Counted from the stretch's first letter, positions 42,868 through 54,261 are shown. The stretch is DNA of 64,000 nucleotides from Pisaster brevispinus (GCA_023634235.1 JAMKCF010000001.1:28730920-28794919); one strand, 5' to 3'. Program-made: numbers and translations. The notes: generated by a model from the letters alone, not told the origin.

Positions 42868-44038
42868 TCATGGGGCTTTTCGTGAAACACATAAGCTCAG
42901 AGTGTTCATCGATTTCGTAGTTGTTGACAAGGTGGATTGATTCTTGCTCTTCGATCTGTGCTCAGATATGGATGTAAAAATCGTGTACAGGTACGGGTTT
43001 AGAGACGAGTTGATAGGGAGGATAAATACAACAGTCCAAGCGTAGATATCTGGACTAATTACTACTGCCCCAGTCTGAGATAGAATCCCCATAATGATAA
43101 CCGGCATCCAACACGCAAAGTCCGTACCGACTATCAGCGCCATCTTGATCGCCATTTTGATTTCTCGATCCCGATGCGCAGCCATGCGGACCTTGTTCGC
43201 TGTACGCTTTACTTTGACGAATATCGCTACGTAGCAGAATAACACCACCAGGAAGCAAGCCATGTTAACGCCAAGAAAAAGGATGATTGAGAAAATCCAA
43301 GCTGGCTTATTCCCCGTTGCTTCTGGAATCGAGATACTCTGATTCCCGAAAGAATTATCAATAGCGCCCTCTTTGATTTCAATCTTAGTTGGTTTGGTGA
43401 GGAGAGGTAGGCCAATGCACACATCGGACAACCCATAGATATCTGAATCTAATCCATTACCCGAGACTGTCGGTCCGATACTCAGACCAAGAGACGCCAG
43501 CCAGACCAAGATAATCACAACTTTTGTAGATTTTGTGCTTAGTTTCCGTGAGGTAAAAGGGTATACGATATTCACAAAACAGTCTACACTTATCAACGTG
43601 ACGATAAAAACAGATGCCTCGCTCGACATGACCGACAAAACGCTAGCTATTTTGCATAGTTCTGTCAACCGCCATTCCTTGGCTTCCTGTGAGTATTTCT
43701 CCCCAAAGTGAAGATCCGCACCAGCGATAATAAGCATATATACACCCATCATGAAGTCTGAAACAGCCAGATTGAGAACCATAATGGAATGAATCCTTTT
43801 CTTAGAGTGATTGCCAGATTTGGTGGCATCGGTGTTTATTGATCTTTTTATTATGACTACTACATTGCCGATGAGGGCGCTCAGTCCAAGAACCCACATG
43901 GATACGCTTAGCACACTGTTCTGCAGCAGACTGCCGCAAAGGTTTAAGGGAGGCTGCAACTCGGTCGTATGACAATTTTTAATGGTGAATAAAGGCAGAG
44001 AAAGAAACTCGCAGCACAGTCTGTAATCGTCAACGTAC
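42868..44038 (-). CDS. Receptor A last exon: hinge and seven-transmembrane domain
   Basis: A single exon of 389 codons plus stop, starting after the acceptor ccattgcag (phase 2). An ATG further upstream at 44166 lies in the intron. The hinge Y-V-D-D-Y-R-L-C-C is followed by TM1 with G-N-V-V, TM2 with L-N-L-A-V-S-D-F, TM3, TM4 with W-L-A-S, TM5, TM6 with D-F-A-C-W-M-P and TM7 with N-S-S-L-N-P-Y-L-Y. These are class A GPCR landmarks in the type-C LGR variant (D-F-x-C-W in TM6). At the end of TM3 the D-R-Y/F position reads D-C-F. The C-tail is short and Ser/Thr-rich. The best functional inference is a peptide-hormone-like GPCR. Coupling is uncertain because of the missing arginine. Confidence 0.93.
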
Positions 44039-44234
44039 CTGCAATGGTAAGAATGTACAGCCTGCTCAGTGAGCAAAACGAATAAGTTTATTATAGTAAT
44101 ATGAACTGAAACAATGGCTGTTATTTTATTATTTATATATCTGAAGTGGTGAACTCCTTTGAACATCCACCACCATTAACATTAATTTATTGTGTAAAGT
44201 CACTTTTATTATTGACTTAATGTTGAATGCTTAC

Positions 44235-44318
44235 AAGTTTTGTAGGCTGACCAGGTCTTTCAAAGCATCCTTTTCCATCTCAACGGCATCATCACTGGTC
44301 TCCCTTCGTATCAACACT
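44235..44318 (-). CDS. Receptor A exon: last leucine-rich repeat
   Basis: An 84-base phase 2-2 exon: V-L-I-R-R-E-T-S then D-A-L-K-D-L-V-S-L-Q-N-L. It is 12 bases longer than the other LRR exons, so the last repeat carries a four-residue insertion before the hinge. It joins the 7TM exon as L-Q-N-L|Y-V-D-D-Y-R, which resembles the hinge entry of GRL101-type receptors. Confidence 0.87.
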
Positions 44319-45335
44319 CTACACAAACAAACAAAAAAATCCACTTTATTTTAGTAATAGGCTACTTTTCACAAGTATCGACTGCACTTGTCATATTATT
44401 TCTTCTCTTAAAATGTTTCTGCTACAGTGCTTCAACTATTATGTTGTCTTCTTCTCAATAAACTTTGTCCGAAATCAAATGTATTGGGAAGCTTGCATAC
44501 TGCAAACGCCAAGGTGTTAAAATTGACACCATGGGTGTTGTCACTTACAGATACCCACTAGAGAATCAACATGACGTCATATGATGTTAACTAAAATCTT
44601 GCAGTACGAGTGACCGATTTTTATACACTATGACTAATAGTGGCAGTCAGCAACTAACACTATCATAAGCTCTGCCCCCTTCCCCCAAGGAATACCAGAC
44701 CAGAAAATAACTCTTTGCAGGAAGTTGATAAACATCAGCTTGCTTGGTTGTTTTTGCTCGGACTGGGTGAACCAATAAATCAAGGCCACTCAAACTTTTA
44801 ATTTGTTTCTCGAGCGTATAATTAAGGAAGGCAGGAACAATTCGTTTTTTATAACATTAATCAGCGGAGTAATTAAAACAAATTTCAAAATTTGGCAGTG
44901 TGACTGTCCCTCCCGGTTAATGGAGGGAATAGCACCAATGTAACTGTGCTAGCAGAAATTAGGGTTTTTTCAACACTGGTGTAATTTGTTTTCTTGTTTA
45001 TGTGACAACACTTATGGTGTCTACTTCAACACCTCGTGTTTTTTTTTTCTTCAGTGTATTAACTTTAAACGTTGTTAATAAGCGTAGCTGCCAAGGAAGT
45101 TGTACCTAAAATTGGTCTAACCTATTAACTGAAAAAAAGATGTTTTTAATATACACGTAACTGAATAGCTCTTGTTAACTTAAAATTATTTTGTGAAACC
45201 AATAAGAAAAACAAAACAAACAATAAAACACACAAGATGAATAAAAAAAAAAAAAAACATAAATTAAAAACAATGTAAATTTAAAACAGTTATATTTTGT
45301 TCATCTGCCAGGTCGGTAAAAGGTAAACTACTTAC

Positions 45336-45407
45336 AAAGTTTTCAGATTGCTGAGTCCGTTAAAAGCCCCTGTTTTTATGCATTCAAGACTAATATTTTT
45401 TGCAAGC
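45336..45407 (-). CDS. Receptor A exon: leucine-rich repeat 4
   Basis: A 72-base phase 2-2 exon: L-A-K-N-I-S-L-E-C-I-K-T then A-F-N-G-L-S-N-L-K-T-L. The acceptor is gtttcag and the donor gtaagt. The first part is a little degenerate, but length and phase match the neighbours. Confidence 0.9.
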
Positions 45408-45692
45408 CTGAAACACAATAAAAATTACATTTTAAAGCATCTTTGGTCTTTTAAGTAATGTTAAACAAATAAATACATTTTACAGAATAGAACCTGTATT
45501 TGTTTCAAAAGGCTCTTTATAATGATTAATCATGTAATGATACTCATAACTCTGCAACATCAACACAAAACTTAATAAACAATTGTAATAACATAACCAC
45601 GACATCTGTTTTGTTAAAAAAGAATTATTACAAGTGCGTCATAAATTATCAGTATTCCTATGATATTTGATTTGTATCACAATTCTACTCAC

Positions 45693-45764
45693 ATGGTTTG
45701 CAAACTCTGCAATTCGAAGAAAGACATGTGTTCAAGTTCTCTGATTTGATTGTTGGAGATAATC
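45693..45764 (-). CDS. Receptor A exon: leucine-rich repeat 3
   Basis: A 72-base phase 2-2 exon: I-I-S-N-N-Q-I-R-E-L then S-F-F-E-L-Q-S-L-Q-T-M. It has the N-N-x-I asparagine ladder and the F..L..L part of an LRR. The donor is gtgagt. Confidence 0.9.
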
Positions 45765-45965
45765 CTTTAGGAACAAAATAAAAACCAAAGAGATTCATTT
45801 TCACATTTTTTTTTTATTAGAGTTTTTATTTTCATGCAACTAGACTTGCGCTAAACGTTACCATTTTGTCGTATCCAGCTCAAATGGTTTTCGCATGATG
45901 AAATGGTGCGGCAACTTAACAAAATACATGGTAATGATAATGAAACAACCTTGAGCGATACTTAC

Positions 45966-46037
45966 AAAGTTGTGAGGTTTGTTAGGCCAACAAAAGTCCC
46001 CGGAAGCACACGATGGATTTCGTTTCCAGACAGTGAT
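45966..46037 (-). CDS. Receptor A exon: leucine-rich repeat 2
   Basis: A 72-base phase 2-2 exon: S-L-S-G-N-E-I-H-R-V-L-P then T-F-V-G-L-T-N-L-T-T-L. The N and I/L positions match the LRR consensus. The donor is gtaagt. Confidence 0.9.
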
Positions 46038-46401
46038 CTAAAACAATATTCAAACAGTTACAGTTATTTTGCACGTGTTATCTTCTAGAAAGAGACACAA
46101 GTAAAAATATTACCAAACAAGCGTCTAAAAACTGTCCAGTGAAATTTTGAGCCATGAGAAAAAGAATGAGTGACTACACAAATGCATTGTATGAACTTAT
46201 ACAAAAAGCTTGACAAAAACTCAGGGAAACTTCAAAACTAACCCTCAAACAAGAAAACATGGATGAATCTACTAGATGTCTGTCGTGTAAAAAAAGACAA
46301 AACGTTGAAGTTCAACAGTAAAGAAAACAGCTTAAAATGTGTACCAAAATGTACGTTTATTGAACAAAATTATAAATGAATAGTAGATTTACTGAACCCA
46401 C

Positions 46402-46473
46402 AGTGCATTCAAGTGTAGAAACCCCTTGAATAGTCCAGCGTTGAGTTTACTAATGTTAGCTCCTGATAATGTC
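46402..46473 (-). CDS. Receptor A exon: leucine-rich repeat 1
   Basis: A 72-base (24-residue) phase 2-2 exon, the standard one-repeat-per-exon unit of LGR receptors. It reads T-L-S-G-A-N-I-S-K-L then G-L-F-K-G-F-L-H-L-N-A-L, fitting LxxLxLxxNxIxxL..F..L..L. The donor is gtgggt, a weaker GT site than at the other LRR exons. Confidence 0.85.
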
Positions 46474-46819
46474 CTATAAAACAATGTTAAAATTCTGAAT
46501 TAGTATTTGAATAGTTTGAAAAGTTCCCTATTGGAGCTTTGCAAAAAACGCAAGGCAGAGTAATGTTAAATTACCCTGCGTTGATTCTTTGAGGAGTAAA
46601 ACAAATTCCACCAAAGACCACCCTCTAGGAATCCACATATGAATCTCTGAACCAAAGGTTCATAGCCACTTCTGGCTGAAACCAATCATACATTCCCGAT
46701 TGTTTAATGTTTCGGGATCTGTTTTTGGTTATAAAAGGTCGAATAGTTGATGGTCAAGGCCAAGTGAAAGAGGTTGTGTAGATGAAAGTCTAGACGTAAC
46801 TCCCCCAAAAAACCAAAAA

Positions 46820-47130
46820 CAAAAAACACGATTAACCTAGCCCTGCTTGTGTCATGTATGTTTCAGTGGGGGGGGGGGGGGGGGCTCCCAGGAATGACGC
46901 AAATGCAGGAAGGTTCCACTAGCTACTGGCAACTCAATGAGACAACAGGTTTGAATGGCAAAGTATCAACCCCCCTACCCTCCCCCTAGAACAAAAACAA
47001 AACAAAAAACATGAGTAACCTAGCCCTGCTTGTGTCATGCAGGTTTTCGTGGGGGGGGGGGGGTTTACACAAATACAGGAAGGTTCCACTAGCTACTGGC
47101 AGCTCAATAAGACAACAGGTTTGATAAGTG
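46820..47130 (+). repeat. Tandem duplication of about 170 bases with long G runs
   Basis: Two copies share cctagccctgcttgtgtcat, then a run of G (18 at 46867-46884, 13 at 47051-47063), then caggaaggttccactagcta. It lies in the intron between the LRR cap and LRR 1 of receptor A. Confidence 0.75.
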
Positions 47131-47292
47131 CAAAGTATAAACCACAAAGCCTCTTACAGGCTGTCAGCAAGACACCAGGAAGCCTTGGTCATGGAGCTGT
47201 TAACTCAACTTATCGGACGGTTTACATCTGGGACATGACCCCCTCCCTCTTCGTAGTTAATTTAGTGGACTATTTCAGCGTAGGATATCAAG

Positions 47293-48130
47293 ACCGCGTT
47301 CCCACTGGATCCACAATTACGAGATCCTGACCCCGCAAAAGGATTAGTCGCAGACGTGAATCGCGGTCGCGTTCCCACTAGAGTATGATCGCGCATTGAT
47401 CTCCCTTTTGGGAACGGAAGTGGATTCAAAGTTCACCAACGCAGGTCGACCAAGTGGGCAGTGCGCAGGCGCAACGTATCTATGGCGACCACACAGTGTG
47501 GGGTGGCTCCTCTACTACGCGCGCGCGGCAGTCGCCATTTTTTCGTCATGATAGTACATGTACTGTATACTGACTACTGTGACCGACATGATGGACTTTT
47601 TTGTGCCATTTATTTTGTTGCGCCATCATCTACGTCTTCAGAATAGTATTAGAATATCAGCTATTTTTAGCTTCGTTCTCGACATCGAAGACATTGTAGA
47701 CGTCGGAGAAATGAGCGACGGTTGCTTTTTCTGCGACGAAAATTCGTCATGTATGCCCTCATGTTCGAAACGGCAATCACTGAAGACCATCACCAACAAG
47801 TCGACAGGTACTACTAGAAGAAACATTTTCTCAAATAAACACTCGCGCCATTCGGGCCTACCGTACCGGATGTTCGCCCTCAAATTGCGGGGTCTGATCG
47901 CCCTTTGCGTTCCCACTAGACTTTTGATCGCCCATTAATCCACAAGGGCGATCAGATCCCGCTTTAATCCTACTCCCGAGGTGGATCAAATTTGCGGGGT
48001 CTGATCCTGATCGCCCTCGCGTTCCCACTTACGCTTGATCGCCCTTTGATCGCCCTTTTCGAGAAATTGCGGGGTCTGATCGCCCTTTTCTCGAATTGCG
48101 CGATCAATGTGGGGTCCAGTGGGAACGGGG
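47293..48130. mobile_element. Non-autonomous DNA transposon-like repeat with cgttcccactgg ends
   Basis: The left end is cgttcccactgg and the right end its inverse ccagtgggaacg. Sub-terminal blocks gcggggtctgatcgccct repeat several times near both ends. The core is G+C-richer than its surroundings and includes gcgcgcgcgg. No transposase was recognised; the small ORFs at 47558-47938 lack a domain. It lies in a receptor A intron. Confidence 0.6.
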
Positions 48131-48309
48131 CCCAAGTACTCTGACTCCCCAGGGCGTTTCAATTCAGAGAAATGTGTGAAGTTAAACGTACTTGTTATGA
48201 CTTAGTGTCACTAGCCCCAAACTTTAGGGTTCAATGTTCGATAAACGTGTGATATTTAATTAAAAATTTTGTTTCGAAATAAAGTTCTAACGAACTTTAC
48301 TTGACTTAC

Positions 48310-48427
48310 AGTCTATTCGTCATCTTGACGATACCTGCGACGGTTCCTTCATTCCAACCTTTGTCACATTTAGCCACATATTCCATATTATCATAGTAAC
48401 ATTTGCAGCCAGAAGGACAATGTTGGT
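48310..48427 (-). CDS. Receptor A exon: LRR N-terminal cap
   Basis: A 118-base exon, phase 1 in and phase 2 out. It encodes Q-H-C-P-S-G-C-K-C-Y-Y-D and a later A-K-C-D-K-G-W. The C-P-x-x-C-x-C cluster with a further cysteine is the LRRNT signature that caps LRR solenoids. From here the exon phase switches from 1 to 2, marking the join between the LDLa/CUB half and the LRR half. Confidence 0.88.
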
Positions 48428-48755
48428 CTGTTTACAGATAAAAGCAATAAAGCATATCATAAAGTCTTACATTATTAGAACAATTCACATTTCATGTTTA
48501 TTTACACAGGGAAAATGACAATCTGCAAGCCGGGATATTGACTTTTTTAATGTCGACTGCCGTCTTTGAAGATGACCTAACACTTTCAAAGCTCTTGGTT
48601 GTGCACTCTTTTGCAAACTCGCTCCTGGTTAATTAAGCAGTGTTTAGTTTTGTTATTTAGTTTTTCTTTTCTTTGCCAGGTAGCCCTTTGTTTGAGACTA
48701 ATCTTCAACATCAAGCGGATTTACGCTTTGTATGTGCTCTAGAATTGTGGTTTAA

Positions 48756-49250
48756 CTCTGCGTGACACCATCAAAAAATAATCACACCATTTCACCATGC
48801 CTTACTTGTTGAGTAACAGTTTGATTTTAGCGTGTAATACATTTCTGTGAAGAACCAAATCACTTTTAAATCAGCCAAATCATTAGATATATAGACCCTT
48901 TTGATTAAATAAAATCAATTCAAGCAAAATTGTATTTTGAGATGAGCCCACAAGTCTCTTTCTGCTCAATCAACCATTTCAATGAACAACGCCATTTGTT
49001 TACAAAACTTAGCAAGGCTGAGTAATTGCTGTACAATTCCTATGGGAATTTTCGGAGAACAGGTCATTGTTGGATTGTGTTAGTGAATAACAAACCCCGT
49101 ATAGTGATAAGACATTTGGCATGCTATTTGGCTAGGTGCAGTAGTGGAACTTGGAATTGTTTTGATTTTTTGAAGAAAAAAAAATGGCGGACTAAATACT
49201 TTTTAATTAAAAACTGCTACTCAATAAGTGAGCGATGGTGTCACGGAGGG
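48756..49250. mobile_element. TTAA-flanked MITE
   Basis: TTAA lies on both sides. The ends ctctgcgtgacaccat and atggtgtcacggaggg are inverted repeats of about 16 bases with two mismatches. It is about 495 bases with no ORF. It is the same family as 18417-19042. It sits in the receptor A intron between the last LDLa and the LRR cap. TTAA target duplication is the piggyBac hallmark. Confidence 0.78.
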
Positions 49251-49492
49251 TTAATATGTTTGAGAAGTACACTTAGCTAACGATTGGCCTGCATTTTGGG
49301 GGTAAATATTAATCCGGACTCTGCTTTTTTGACTTTCTTCCATTCCTAAAACATCCCGCATTTGGAATATTAGTAACAACAGACAGAAAAAAAAAAGAAA
49401 AAAAAAAGAAAAAAAAAACATCACATAAGTCTATGGATATGTTTTTACGTCTGAATTACCGCAATATATAGAGCGAAAAACTAAATTCTTAC

Positions 49493-49609
49493 CGCAGTAC
49501 TCTTCGTCGTCCCCTAGAGAGCAGTCTTTATCTCCGTTGCAAATCACCCGTCTATACTTGCACTCACTGGTGTTCTTGCAATGGTAAAAGTCTGGACAAG
49601 ATATGTTTA
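49493..49609 (-). CDS. Receptor A exon: LDL-receptor class A repeat next to the LRR block
   Basis: A 117-base phase 1-1 exon encoding N-I-S-C-P-D-F-Y-H-C through C-N-G-D-K-D-C-S-L-G-D-D-E-E-Y-C. It has C-N-G where most repeats have C-D-G. It is the LDLa nearest the LRR cap, the position of the single LDLa that in RXFP1/2 is known to be needed for receptor activation. A similar role here is inference from position. Confidence 0.92.
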
Positions 49610-50572
49610 CTGCGAAGAAAGGAATTTATAATACGATAAGTAGGTTCACACACGCATGCCGTTGTTTACGTCACTTTCAAACTTGAAGATAATTTGACAT
49701 TAAAGCACTATCGAAAAGCCATAAAAAGATGATATAAACTAATTTTACGAGTATTATGGCTAATGTCAATTTGTGTGCATGAGGAAAAAATCAACACGGT
49801 ACTTAAAAGATGCTAGTTGAGAGTTAAACCAAAATGAATAAAAGGGCTTCACGGACAAATTTAATGTAGAACAATATTGAAGTCCCAATAAGCGGGAATT
49901 ATGGTTAAAATAAACTATCATAAAAAAACAAAAACATTTCTAAAATAATCCGACAAACATAAACAACAAATGCAAGTTATCGTTTGATAGTTTTTTTTTT
50001 TAATTGTAGCATAACTTTGTATAGAGACAACTGCCAACTAATGTACACAGTGGTATCCACTGGGCGCCCACCCAGCGGGACAGACGGCAGCGGCTTGCCG
50101 GTATCGGGAAAGTGTAAAGTGGCGGATGCACCTGTGCCACATTAAAAGGAGTGACAACCGGACTCAAAGTCGAATAAGCATAGGCCTAGTCACAATTGGC
50201 TCTTTCCACAAAAATACTAAAGAGCGCTAATGGCGCAAAATCTAGATATTTTGGCGCCATTTAAGCAAGCATTACTTGTTTTGAAATGGTAGAACTGTAC
50301 AAATAATTATCACTGCCTTTAATGTAAATATAAAAAATATTTGCTTGCTGAGATGGCGCTCATGCTTATTTCACGTTCCAACAACAAGCATAGCTCTGGT
50401 ATCACCTTGCGCCTCTGGTGCTTTATAATATTTGACCACACGCAAACGAGAAAGTCAATGTACACGTCCTTTTCAATCGATGTTTCTCTATCTAGTATTA
50501 ATAAGGTACATCGTTACCTTTTAATCCAGGTTGAACGTTAAATTGAAACTATGCATATTCAGAATATCTTAC

Positions 50573-50704
50573 CGCAATGTTCTTCATCTATTCCAGTCTG
50601 ACAATCTTTAATTCCATCACAAGTAGCGTTGCTAAATACACACGAGGCGTCAAGACAATCAACAGTGTCAGCAGGGCAGAGTGACCTTTGTGAAGGCCCA
50701 TCAA
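50573..50704 (-). CDS. Receptor A exon: LDL-receptor class A repeat
   Basis: A 132-base phase 1-1 exon (donor ggtaag). It has a short linker D-G-P-S-Q-R-S and then six cysteines ending C-D-G-I-K-D-C-Q-T-G-I-D-E-E-H-C. This is the fifth LDLa of receptor A in the window and directly follows the last CUB. Confidence 0.92.
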
Positions 50705-50995
50705 CTTTGGAAATGTCATAACATTAAATTGTTAAAATCATAAAACTATTCAGTAAAAACAACATTAAACAATTGTAAATATATTTAACCAGTTCCCCAG
50801 TTTTAATTGCAAAAAAAAAAGAACACACATATTTAGTAACAAACATAATCAGGATTTGATAATTTAATATTTTGCAATGTTCAGTTGCTTTTGGAGTGTT
50901 AGTTCGGGAATTGCTCGAGACACCATGTTCTTGAGCAAGATCTAAAAAAACGTCAAGCCGAAGCCATAATATTATCTTACTAGATAGTACCATAC

Positions 50996-51343
50996 CTTCT
51001 AAACGAATTCTAAGGTGAAAACCTGAATGTTCCACAGTTGAATCGCTGACAAACGAAAGGAATATCCTATCCGTCTTATTCAGGAAGATTGAGCGCACTT
51101 TTGTCGCTCCGTGTAAGACAAACGACTTGTTTTCTTGAGCGTAAGACTCGATACGTAAAACATCGTGCTCCATCTCCGTTCGGAATTGTATCACCTCGAT
51201 GTTAACGAGAGTATTATTGTTGGCTCGAGTTGAGTACAGTTGCCACGAGCAAACAACGTTCGCAGGATAATTTGACGGAAATTTGGGAGACTTCAGATTA
51301 CGAGATCCATTCAACAAGAATATGACACTTGTACCGCATAAAC
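50996..51343 (-). CDS. Receptor A exon: complete classical CUB domain
   Basis: A 348-base phase 1-1 exon (acceptor ctgcag, donor gtatgg). It starts G-L-C-G-T and carries F-P-S-N-Y-P-A-N-V-V-C-S-W, then H-D-V-L-R-I-E-S-Y, then L-S-F-V-S-D-S-T-V-E-H-S-G-F-H-L. This is the canonical CUB order, with the N-Y-P turn, C-x-W strand, D-x-L-R-I strand and S-D..G-F end. Of the CUB-type exons in the window it is closest to the family consensus. Confidence 0.93.
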
Positions 51344-51416
51344 CTGCAGTGATTAATTTTACATTATGTTAGTCACCTCTTTCTCAACAAAATATATGTA
51401 TGTATGTATGTGTTAG

Positions 51417-52858
51417 TAGGGGAGATGGCCTAAGCTTTCATCCAAACCGGACCCCAATTAGAGGCATAAACAAGAACAAATACAAACATAATTATCCATT
51501 TATAGCAAAACGAGGAGCGAAGGATTAAGGGAGGGTATCCAGAAAAAAAGCGGGAAAATATAGCCAATCAGAGTTATAAATTTCCAAACAATGGGGTGGC
51601 TAAGAACCAATCGGAGTAAAGTAGTGAGGATAAAGGATGGTCAGTGTGAAAGGCTGGATTACTGAACCATCAAGGTAGTAACGCAGCGTAGGCATTACAA
51701 TGCGGGAAGCTTCATCAGACGGTAGGATTAGAGGGCAAGCCGAATACGATAATGCAACCGACAAAATGAGGCAATTTAAAAGTATTTATATAATAACAAA
51801 ATCAGTGTAAGAAGTAAAAAATAATCAAGAGGAACCTGCAGAGAGAGCGGGTTTTTAAATCCTCTGCAGACGGATAGTTTATAAACGGCTTGATTTTTAA
51901 ATACTTCTTGAGAGAAAGAAGCATAGCGATGGACCAGTATGGAGAACATCGTGTTTACAGTAACTGTATTTATTTAACATCAATGAAATAAGCAATAGAA
52001 AGAAGCGTACAAGTGGACCAGTGGAGAAAACATGTCATTTTCAGTGACTTTATTTAGTTAACATCAAATAAAAGACAAGCAAAAGTGAAACGAAGGTGAC
52101 AGGAAGTTATTTAACACCAGTGTTTGCGTTGAGTCCAACAAGTTGGACTGTCTTGAGTTGGTGAGTCCAGTGTGAGTCTCTGAGTTCACCCGATTCGACT
52201 ACCAACCGCTGTTATTAAGGCCGTTGAAGTGGACGGAGACGGGGTACAGTTTCTTGGTCTTTATGGAAGAGACATGGTTCGCAAAGCGAAGACTGAGTTT
52301 GGTGTGAGTCTCTCCCACATACTGTAGTCCACATCTTTTACAACATATAATTAAATAGACTACATTGGGTGTGTTACATTGGGAGTCGGTCTTGATATTG
52401 TAAGAAGAGCCAGTACTATGACTCTTCTTTTTAAGTGCAGGTTTGATGTACAGACACGTTCTATATTTAAGGCGGGTACACTTGTGACACTCCCAGTATC
52501 TCTGTTGATGATGGTGTTTGGCCTGTACCTGGGGGGACTTTGGCCCTGATTAAAATGTCTCCCAGGTTTTTAGGGCGGCGGAATGCAACCATAGGGCGCT
52601 CAGGGATTGCAGAGCGCAATCTCCTAGAGGAGTGGAGAATATTCATACTGCCTTTGACGATTAGGGAGAGTTGGGTAGTTGAAGTGGTGTTGGCTAAAAG
52701 AGTATGGCGGAGTATGCTGAGGGCCTTACTGATGGCAAGTTGGGCTCTGCGTTGGCTGTGATCCCTAGAACCAAGGTGTTTCCTGAGGTCCGATGAGCAC
52801 CTTTTGTATAGGGTATCTGTGGAGCAGATACGTCTAATGCGCAATGCCTGACTGTATA
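51417..52858 (-). mobile_element. Decayed Penelope family 1 element (terminal repeat plus ORF end)
   Basis: The terminal repeat at 51417-52100 is diverged, with a broken hammerhead core. Minus coding relics run from about 52858 (Q-A-L-R-I-R-R-I-C-S-T-D) to 52100 and include the GIY-YIG part, with frameshifts. It corresponds to residues from about 560 to the end of the 836-codon ORF. It lies in the receptor A intron between CUB exons 51343 and 54146. Confidence 0.85.
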
Positions 52859-52861
52859 TGT

Positions 52862-53010
52862 GAAACAACAACAACAACAGCAGCAGCAGCAGCAGCAGCA
52901 GCAAACAACAACAGCGAACAACAAAAACACGACGACGACCTCGGCTAAGACGACGTCGACGACGGTGACGACGACGACGACAACAACAACGGCGACAATA
53001 CAGCAACAAA
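52862..53010 (+). repeat. CAA/CAG/ACG triplet repeat
   Basis: Imperfect (CAA)n, (CAG)n and (ACG/ACA)n run at the broken end of the Penelope relic. It keeps poly-Gln and poly-Val/Cys frames open with no other sign of coding. Confidence 0.85.
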
Positions 53011-53164
53011 TAAACAAACATACCCGGAGGTTGGCAGACTTGAAGACCTCTCTCTGAAGTGTTATTTTGCACACACACAAATTCTGAGGAGTCCGACGAG
53101 TTACAGGCCACTTCGTCAATTCCGCAGCTGACTAAAATGGATATGAACAAAGTTTAATTGGATT

Positions 53165-53640
53165 ACGCAAGTCGACATTCAGTTTTTTGTAGTAACCTAA
53201 AACAAGGTGTTCGTGAATGATGTCACCAAACTGTGATTGAGTGAATTGGTGACTACATTTCTTGATCAATCTTATCAATCCAATTTTTTTTTCAGAAGTA
53301 AACTTCAACTTCCGGTTGGAACCGGAAGTTAATGTCAAATGGGGTACTCTTAGTAGCGTTCGTTAAGTTTTTGAAGAGAATTTCGATGATTTTAGGATTT
53401 TAGAAATCCAATGTTTGGTTAAGGAGTTGTGATGTTTTCAAATATTAACTATCATCTTCCGGTTTGAACCGGAAGTCAAGGTCAAACGGGTCCCTTTTTC
53501 TGTAGTACCTGTGTAATTTATTAAGCCCTTTCAGATAATGTATGAATTGTAAAAATTCAATTTGTGGTTTATGAGTAATGTTCTTTTTCAAATATTAGAT
53601 GGATTATATTTGTGTGGGCAACATAACTTGTGATAGCGAT
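53165..53640 (+). repeat. Periodic repeat family, short fourth copy
   Basis: Starts gacattcagttttttg. The cttccggttggaaccggaag block lies at about 53308 and cttccggtttgaaccggaag at about 53456. It is truncated after two units and lies in a receptor A intron. Confidence 0.75.
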
Positions 53641-53724
53641 GTCAAAATGTCTTCCTGCATGTAGCTGCTCAGTAAGTAAACAGTACATGTAAACTATACC
53701 TATACATGCAATGTACATGTGATA

Positions 53725-53827
53725 AGCAGCAGCCGCCGCCGCCACCGCCGCCACCGCCGCCGACGACGACGACGACAACGACTTCACCAACAATACCCAC
53801 ACCAATCACTGACAACGAACGACACAA

Positions 53828-53865
<38 letters not shown>

Positions 53866-53940
53866 AGCTACGGCAGCAACAGCAGTATCAGCAGCAACAA
53901 GCGCAATAACAACAATACAACAGCAACAGCAGAAAAGCCA
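53725..53940 (+). repeat. Compound microsatellite including (ACCGAC)n
   Basis: GCC and GAC triplets, then about six ACCGAC hexamers (53829-53867), then CAG/CAA triplets. Several frames stay open for this reason only. Confidence 0.9.
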
Positions 53941-54145
53941 ACATCCAAAACTATATCGAGATAGTTTTAAGCAAAAAAATAATAATAATAATAATTCAGT
54001 ATGCATAGCTGCAGTTAGAGGGAGTGATGCAAACACAAGCCCATAACTTATTTTAGAAGAAAACAATCTTGAAACAAAAACGTTGAACGTGCAAACAAAC
54101 ACTGAAATAAAAAGTAAGAATAATAACGTTAACACCAAATATTAC

Positions 54146-54261
54146 CCTCTTGCATTTGCGACACTTCAAGTTTGAACCCCGTCATCTCTATAGTATAGTC
54201 GGACGTGAAAAGCAGAAACAATTCGTTTCGTTTCGAGGCCGTTTTTTGTGGAAACTTGGCT
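54146..54261 (-). CDS. Receptor A exon: second half of a CUB domain
   Basis: A 116-base exon, phase 2 in and phase 1 out. I chose the acceptor after the polypyrimidine tract at 54262-54273 (minus strand ttttttttcag), because it restores the frame left by 55070. An upstream AG at about 54320 keeps an ORF open but breaks phase. It encodes A-K-F-P-Q-K-T, then L-F-L-L-F-T-S-D-Y-T and G-F-K-L-E-V, the F-x-S-D..GF end of a CUB domain. Confidence 0.85.

Noticed and set aside
44039..44166. ATG at 44166 as the start of the GPCR protein
   Set aside because: The segment upstream of 44038 is intron: a clear acceptor (ccattgcag) precedes the hinge and the phase matches the last LRR exon.
52694..53150. 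ORFs of 141 and 227 codons with Val/Cys and Arg runs
   Set aside because: They are triplet repeats fused to the decayed Penelope ORF, not a gene.
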